Positions 59,488 to 64,000 of a stretch of 64,000 bases of DNA are shown here, in pieces; position 1 is the stretch's first letter; each line of letters starts with the position of its first letter. A program made the position numbers and the translations under genes. This DNA comes from Bordetella genomosp. 5 (GTDB lineage Bacteria; Pseudomonadota; Gammaproteobacteria; Burkholderiales; Burkholderiaceae_B), in contig NZ_NEVN01000001.1 in assembly GCF_002261475.1 (NCBI RefSeq), positions 558,001 to 622,000 of the forward strand, written 5' to 3'. Below the pieces are notes generated by a model that did no database searches, was not told the DNA's origin, and worked only from the letters and a program-made list of their open reading frames with translations.

Positions 59488-60063
59488 ATGCTTGACCGCG
59501 AAGGCTACCGCCCCAATGTCGGCATCATTCTCGTCAATGGCAAAAACGAGGTCTTTTGGGGGAAGCGAATCCGGGAACATGCCTGGCAATTCCCGCAGGG
59601 CGGCATCAAGTACGGCGAAAGCCCGGTGCAAGCCATGTATCGCGAACTCCATGAAGAGGTGGGCCTGAAGCCCGAGCATGTCCGCATTTTGGGGCGTACA
59701 CGTGATTGGCTACGTTACAACGTGCCGGATCACTTCGTCCGGCGTGAGTGGCGCGGCCACTATAAAGGACAAAAACAGATTTGGTTCCTGTTGCGGCTCG
59801 TGGGCCGTGACAGCGATGTGTGCCTGCGCTCGACGCAGCATCCGGAGTTCGATGCCTGGCGCTGGAGCCAGTATTGGGTGCCGCTCGATGCCGTGATCGA
59901 GTTCAAGCGCGAGGTTTATACCCAGGCTTTGAACGAGTTGGCGGCCATTCTTTTCCGCCGCCATCACGAGACCCGGTACCTGCGCCAGCGTGTGCATGGT
60001 CCGCGGACCTCGACGGACAATCAGCCAGCTGAAACAGACGGTCATGCGCATATTGCTGGTTGA
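59488..60063 (+). CDS. rppH: RNA pyrophosphohydrolase RppH
   Basis: The 191-residue Nudix enzyme removes pyrophosphate from mRNA 5' ends and so triggers RNase E decay. The N-terminus [15 protein letters not shown] and the Nudix box [20 protein letters not shown] are typical. The C-terminal 30 residues are extra and poorly conserved. The last 20 bases overlap the start of the response regulator gene. Adjacency to proS is common in betaproteobacteria. Confidence 0.95.
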   Translation: MLDREGYRPNVGIILVNGKNEVFWGKRIREHAWQFPQGGIKYGESPVQAMYRELHEEVGLKPEHVRILGRTRDWLRYNVPDHFVRREWRGHYKGQKQIWFLLRLVGRDSDVCLRSTQHPEFDAWRWSQYWVPLDAVIEFKREVYTQALNELAAILFRRHHETRYLRQRVHGPRTSTDNQPAETDGHAHIAG

Positions 60064-60733
60064 AGACGAACGCGACATGGCGTCGTGGTTGATGCGTGCG
60101 CTCGCGCAAAGCGGGTTCCTGCCCGACCACGCGCCCGACGCGCGCACGGCCGAAGGCCTGATGGCGGGCAACGAATACGACGCGATCGTCATGGATCTGC
60201 GCCTGCCCGACAAACACGGGCTGGTGTTGCTGCGCGAGATGCGCAACCGCGACGACCGCACCCCGGTGCTGCTCCTGACGGCGCAGGGCGCCTTGCAGGA
60301 TCGCGTTCGCGGGCTCAATCTGGGCGCCGACGATTTCCTGACCAAGCCCTTCGCGCTCGAAGAACTCGAGGCACGCCTGACCGCCCTGGTGCGGCGCAGC
60401 CGGGGCCGTCAGCATCCCCGCTTGCAGTGCGGATCGCTGTCCTACGACGGCGAGAGCCGCGCGTTCACGCTCGACGGCTCGCTGCTGTTCCTGACGCCGC
60501 GTGAACACGCGGCGCTGGCCGCATTGCTCACGCGCAGCGGCTACCCGGTCGACAAGACCCAGCTCTTCGGCAAGGTCTTTACGCACGATAGCGAAGCCAA
60601 TCCCGATGCGATCGAGGTCGTTCTGCACCGCCTGCGCAAGAAGCTCGCGGGCAGCGACGTGCGGATCGTGACGGTGCGCGGGCTCGGCTACATGCTGGAA
60701 AGCGCGGTCAGTGAGCCCGCCAAGGAAGAGTAG
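60044..60733 (+). CDS. tctD: OmpR-family response regulator, TctD-like
   Basis: The 229-residue regulator has a receiver domain (1-118) with phospho-acceptor Asp51 (VMDLRLPD) and Lys101 (LTKPF), and a winged-helix output domain (about 128-222; [12 protein letters not shown]). It should activate the tctBA transport genes downstream, as TctD does in relatives when citrate or another tricarboxylate is sensed by the kinase. Its start lies inside the 3' end of rppH (20 bp) and its own 3' end overlaps the kinase gene by 23 bp, so the three are translationally linked. Confidence 0.9.
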   Translation: MRILLVEDERDMASWLMRALAQSGFLPDHAPDARTAEGLMAGNEYDAIVMDLRLPDKHGLVLLREMRNRDDRTPVLLLTAQGALQDRVRGLNLGADDFLTKPFALEELEARLTALVRRSRGRQHPRLQCGSLSYDGESRAFTLDGSLLFLTPREHAALAALLTRSGYPVDKTQLFGKVFTHDSEANPDAIEVVLHRLRKKLAGSDVRIVTVRGLGYMLESAVSEPAKEE

Positions 60734-62330
60734 CCCCGACACCGGGGACGACGCCGCCGACGCTGGCCCGGGCACCCTCCGGACGGCGTTCGCGCAGCGC
60801 TGGCGCATGCCGCTGGTGGGGATTCGCGCGCTGCTGATTTCGCTGCTGTTGCCGGGCGTCGTCATGCTGCTCGTCATCGACAGCTGGAACGACTACCGCA
60901 CGCTCTCCACCATCACCAACGAAGCGTACGACTCCGCATTGCTCGAGCCCGCCCGCGTGCTCGAAAGCAGCCTGGAGTTCCTGCCCGATGGCGAGCTGCA
61001 GGTTGCCACGCCGCTCTACGCCCAGGTGATGCTCGAGTCGCGTGCCGGGCTGCGCAAGTACTACCGCATCGAAGAAATCGATCCGCCCTGGCCTGAAGGC
61101 AGCAAGACCGGGCCGGCCGCGGAGGGCCGCTCGCTGGCCGGCATGCCCGAGATGCCGCGGCCGCCGGTCTGGCCGGTCGGCAACGGCAACCCGATCTTCT
61201 ACGACGCCGTCTATCGCAATGATCCCGTGCGGGCCGTCGCCGTGTTGCGCGATCTCTATTACCGCGGCACGCATCGTCAGGTGCTGGTGGTGGTGGCCGA
61301 AAGCATCGGCAAGCGGGTGGCCGCCGAAGCCAGCGCACAGCGCCAGGAAGTGCTGCGCGACGCCCGCATGCTCGCCCTCGTGGCGTTGCTGGTCTGGTGG
61401 GGCGTGAACTGGGCATTGCGTCCGCTGGTGCGACTGCGCAACGACATCCGCTCGCGCTCGCCCGACGATCTCACGCCTCTCGATGCCGCGCGCGTACCGA
61501 GCGAGGTCGCGCCCCTCGTCGAAGCGGTCAACCACCACATCGCCCGCCATCGCCGCGTGATCGACGAGCAATCGCAGTTTCTCGCCGATGCCTCGCATCA
61601 GTTGCGCACGCCGCTGGCCATCATGCTGACCCAGGCGCAATATGCGCTGCGCGAACGCGATCCCACGCGCGCCCAGGAGGGGCTGCGCGCCATCGTCGAT
61701 CAGCTCGGCCGCACGCGCCGGCTCACCGAACAGTTGCTCTCGCTCGCGCACGCCAGCCAGGCCGACCCCACGCCACGCCAACAGCTCGATTTCAATGAGC
61801 TCGCACGCAACGTGGTGCTGCAGTATCTGCCGCTGGCCCACGAAAAGCGGCAGGATCTCGGCTGGGTCGATGTGCGCGGTGACGATGCCGGTCCCGACAC
61901 CGATGGCGATGCCATCGTGCCGGTCCTGGGCAGCGAGGCGGAGCTGCACGAGGTGATGTCCAACCTCGTGCACAACGCCATCAATTACGCGCCCGTGGGC
62001 GCGCGCATCACCGTGTCGGTGGTGCGCGTCGAAGGCCGCGCCGAGTTCGTCGTGTCCGATGACGGCCCCGGCATCGCGCCGGTATTGCGCAGCCGCGCCT
62101 TTGCGCGCTTCGACCGCATCGACGCCGAGCGCGGCAGCAGCACGTCGGGTTCGGGACTGGGCCTCGCCATCGCCCGCGCCTTCGCGCGCCGCAACGATGG
62201 CGACATCGAATTGCGTGACGGCGAACCCAACAATCAGGGCGGCACCGGCCTCGCCGCCGTCTTCTGGATCCCCTTGCTCAGTGATAACCCTGGGATTCAG
62301 GAGGCCGACAGCGCAAAGAAAGCTGTTTAG
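60711..62330 (+). CDS. tctE: Sensor histidine kinase, TctE-like
   Basis: The 539-residue kinase has helix 1 at about 36-57, a periplasmic sensor domain (about 58-215, 2CSK_N-like), helix 2 at about 218-236, and a HAMP-like linker. The dimerisation box follows with His296 (FLADASHQLRTP), then an ATPase domain with NLVHNAINYAP, SDDGPGIAP and GSGLGLAIA. It probably senses an extracytoplasmic carboxylate. Translation starts at a GTG within the tctD coding region. Confidence 0.9.
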   Translation: MSPPRKSSPDTGDDAADAGPGTLRTAFAQRWRMPLVGIRALLISLLLPGVVMLLVIDSWNDYRTLSTITNEAYDSALLEPARVLESSLEFLPDGELQVATPLYAQVMLESRAGLRKYYRIEEIDPPWPEGSKTGPAAEGRSLAGMPEMPRPPVWPVGNGNPIFYDAVYRNDPVRAVAVLRDLYYRGTHRQVLVVVAESIGKRVAAEASAQRQEVLRDARMLALVALLVWWGVNWALRPLVRLRNDIRSRSPDDLTPLDAARVPSEVAPLVEAVNHHIARHRRVIDEQSQFLADASHQLRTPLAIMLTQAQYALRERDPTRAQEGLRAIVDQLGRTRRLTEQLLSLAHASQADPTPRQQLDFNELARNVVLQYLPLAHEKRQDLGWVDVRGDDAGPDTDGDAIVPVLGSEAELHEVMSNLVHNAINYAPVGARITVSVVRVEGRAEFVVSDDGPGIAPVLRSRAFARFDRIDAERGSSTSGSGLGLAIARAFARRNDGDIELRDGEPNNQGGTGLAAVFWIPLLSDNPGIQEADSAKKAV

Positions 62331-62435
62331 CAGCTTCGCTTCGTATTCTCCTCGCGTGTCCCCGCAACGGGACGACGGCATCCGCATTCCAGGGTGCCGT
62401 GTTACGAGCCGCGCATCCGCGCGCGAGGAGCAAGT

Positions 62436-62927
62436 GTGGAGCTTTCAAACTACAAGAAGGACTACTACGGGGGCGCGCTGATGGTGTTGATCGGCGCATC
62501 GGCCGTATACGCCGGTACCGACTATCACCTGGGCACGTTGTCGCACATGGGGCCGGGATTCTTTCCCGCGGCCATCGGCACGCTGCTGGCACTGGTCGGC
62601 CTGATGATCGCCGCGTCGGCGCGTTCGCGCGGCAATGCCGATGCCGTCAGCGAAAAGGGTCTGCCTGTCGAGGGCGGCCACGGTCATGCGTTTCCCGATC
62701 TGCGCGGCGGCGCCTGCATTCTGCTGGGCATCCTGGCGTTTCTGCTGCTGGGCGAGTGGGGCGGTCTGCTGCCCGCGACCTTCGCCATCGTCTTCATCTC
62801 CGCCCTGGGCGACCGCACCAACACGATCAAGCAGGCCCTGCTGCTGGCCTCGTCCATGTGCGTGATCGCGATCGTCGTGTTCTGGTGGGCGCTGCAACTG
62901 CAGCTGCCGCTCTTTCGTTGGGGTTGA
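62436..62927 (+). CDS. tctB: Tripartite tricarboxylate transporter small membrane subunit TctB
   Basis: The 163-residue protein has four membrane helices and the DUF1468/TctB opening YYGGALMVLIGASAVYAG followed by GTLSHMGPGFFPAAIG. It pairs with TctA. The GTG at 62436 has GAGGAG 5 nt upstream, which decides the start. It follows the kinase by about 105 bp. No TctC receptor gene lies between the kinase and tctB, where it is often found; the orphan Bug proteins of the genome may serve this transporter. Confidence 0.9.
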   Translation: MELSNYKKDYYGGALMVLIGASAVYAGTDYHLGTLSHMGPGFFPAAIGTLLALVGLMIAASARSRGNADAVSEKGLPVEGGHGHAFPDLRGGACILLGILAFLLLGEWGGLLPATFAIVFISALGDRTNTIKQALLLASSMCVIAIVVFWWALQLQLPLFRWG

Positions 62928-62933
62928 TGCACC

Positions 62934-64000
62934 ATGATCGCTCAATCATTGCAAGACCTCTGGTACGGCTTCGGTGTTGCCTTTCAATGGCACAACCTGA
63001 TGTGGTCGTTCTTCGGCGTGCTGGTGGGTAACCTCATCGGCGTGCTGCCCGGCATGGGGGCGCTGTCCGCCATCTCGATCCTGCTGCCGCTCACCTACGT
63101 GATGCAGCCGGTGCCGGCGATCCTGATGCTGGCCGGCATCTTCTACGGTTCGCAATACGGCGGCGCCATCGGCGCGATTCTGCTGAATCTGCCGTCGCAT
63201 CCGCCGCATGCCGTGACCTGCCTGGATGGTTATCCACTCACTAAACAGGGCAGGGGAGGAACGGCGCTCGGCATCACGATGATCTGCTCGTTCTTCGCCG
63301 CATCGGTGGGCATCATCGTCATGATCTTCGCTTCGCCCCTGCTGGTGGAGATCGCCTTCAAGTTCGGCCCCACCGAAATCTTCTCGATCATGCTGCTCGG
63401 TCTGCTGGCCGGCGCGACCATGTCGCGCGGCTCGCCGCTCAAGGGCGTCGCCATGACGCTGTTCGGCCTGATGTGCGGCGTGGTGGGTACCGACGTGAAC
63501 ACGGGCACGATCCGCTTCTCGTTCGGCTTGATCGACTTGTCCGATGGACTCGAACTCGTTGCGATCTCGATGGGCCTGTTCGGCGTCGCCGACTTCCTGA
63601 TGAGCGTCAATCGCATGGCCACCATCAGCACGGGCGCCAAGCTGCGCGTGCGCGACATGCGTCCGAGCCGTCAGGAGATGAAGGAGGCCTTCATGCCTAT
63701 GGTGCGTGGCACCCTGGTCGGCACGGTCTTCGGCGCCATGCCGGGCACGGGCCCGACCATCACCACGTTCATCGCCTACGCGCTCGAACGCAAGGTGTCG
63801 CGGACGCCCGAGAAGTTCGGTACCGGCATGATCGCGGGCGTCGCCTCGCCTGAAGCGTCGTCGCACTCCAAGACGCAGGTCGACTTCATCCCGACGATGA
63901 GCCTGGGCATCCCGGGCGATGCGGTGATGGCGCTGATCCTCGGCGCGCTGCTGATTCAGGGCATCCAGCCGGGTCCGCAGCTCATCACCGAGCATCCGGA
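62934..64000 (+). CDS. tctA: Tripartite tricarboxylate transporter large membrane subunit TctA (partial)
   Basis: The first 355 residues of a TctA protein (usual length about 500) run off the window end without a stop. It is a multi-helix membrane protein with the duplicated Gly-Pro-rich motifs GVLPGMGALSAISILLPLTY and GAMPGTGPTITTFIAYALE, plus FYGSQYGGAIGAILLNLPS and ASPEASSHSKTQVDFIPTMS. It begins 6 bp after tctB and is co-translated with it. The transport is sodium- or proton-driven with a TctC/Bug receptor. Confidence 0.95.
   Translation, partial: MIAQSLQDLWYGFGVAFQWHNLMWSFFGVLVGNLIGVLPGMGALSAISILLPLTYVMQPVPAILMLAGIFYGSQYGGAIGAILLNLPSHPPHAVTCLDGYPLTKQGRGGTALGITMICSFFAASVGIIVMIFASPLLVEIAFKFGPTEIFSIMLLGLLAGATMSRGSPLKGVAMTLFGLMCGVVGTDVNTGTIRFSFGLIDLSDGLELVAISMGLFGVADFLMSVNRMATISTGAKLRVRDMRPSRQEMKEAFMPMVRGTLVGTVFGAMPGTGPTITTFIAYALERKVSRTPEKFGTGMIAGVASPEASSHSKTQVDFIPTMSLGIPGDAVMALILGALLIQGIQPGPQLITEHP

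Noticed and set aside
1-64000. Insertion sequences, prophage or integrative element boundaries
   Set aside because: No transposase, integrase, recombinase or duplicated tRNA end was seen; the tRNA-Val 3' end is followed only by its terminator and the repeat array.

Overview
The window is about 64 kb of gene-dense, GC-rich DNA from a betaproteobacterium, most likely order Burkholderiales, family Alcaligenaceae (Bordetella / Achromobacter / Pigmentiphaga type). The reasons are two orphan Bug-type periplasmic receptors, a TctDE-TctBA tricarboxylate-transport locus, a Bordetella-like lipid A glucosamine (lgm) locus, a NadQ-type Nudix-fold regulator beside nadC, and the proS-rppH neighbourhood. 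It reads as ordinary chromosome. I see no transposase, integrase, CRISPR array, rRNA or prophage genes. Genes sit on both strands, mostly as short operons and divergent regulator/target pairs.

Left third (0-16.5 kb). A GntP-type permease is divergent from an aspartoacylase-like hydrolase, followed by NADH pyrophosphatase (nudC) and a muconate-cycloisomerase/Bug operon. A divergent LysR regulator faces that operon, and the gap holds a BenM/CatM-type ATAC-N7-GTAT operator. Next come a membrane PQQ glucose-dehydrogenase-like enzyme, a small unknown gene convergent with an XRE repressor, a degenerate response regulator, nadQ-nadC with two palindromic operators, a cysteine-bearing Bug protein, a DUF533 membrane protein, an OsmC protein and a single-domain receiver.

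Middle (16.5-38 kb). The conserved block mltD-gloB-methyltransferase-rnhA-dnaQ-tRNA is present (the tRNA is Val-CAC), but an RND efflux operon lies between rnhA and dnaQ. After the tRNA come a 14-bp tandem-repeat array and an exporter operon (yhiI-rbbA-yhhJ plus a NodT outer-membrane factor and a small membrane protein). A lipid A hexosamine-modification cluster follows (lgmA, lgmB, lgmD, lgmC) and ends in a translationally coupled PACE-family efflux gene.

Right third (38-64 kb). This part holds a lipoprotein alpha/beta hydrolase, LysE and EamA exporters controlled by a divergent MocR regulator, a small phosphatase-like protein, UspA, a stand-alone EF-G, and a second EamA exporter divergent from an Lrp regulator. 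MgtC, TerC, a hydrolase and a YbaK deacylase follow. The full ybgC-tolQRAB-pal-cpoB envelope operon is next, and its last gene overlaps an iron-type ABC permease/ATPase pair. The window closes with proS, rppH, the TctDE two-component system and the start of tctBA; tctA runs off the right edge.

A recurring curiosity is a family of short tandem repeats with an exact 14-bp period at three places: downstream of the aspartoacylase, between dnaQ and the tRNA, and just after the tRNA terminator.
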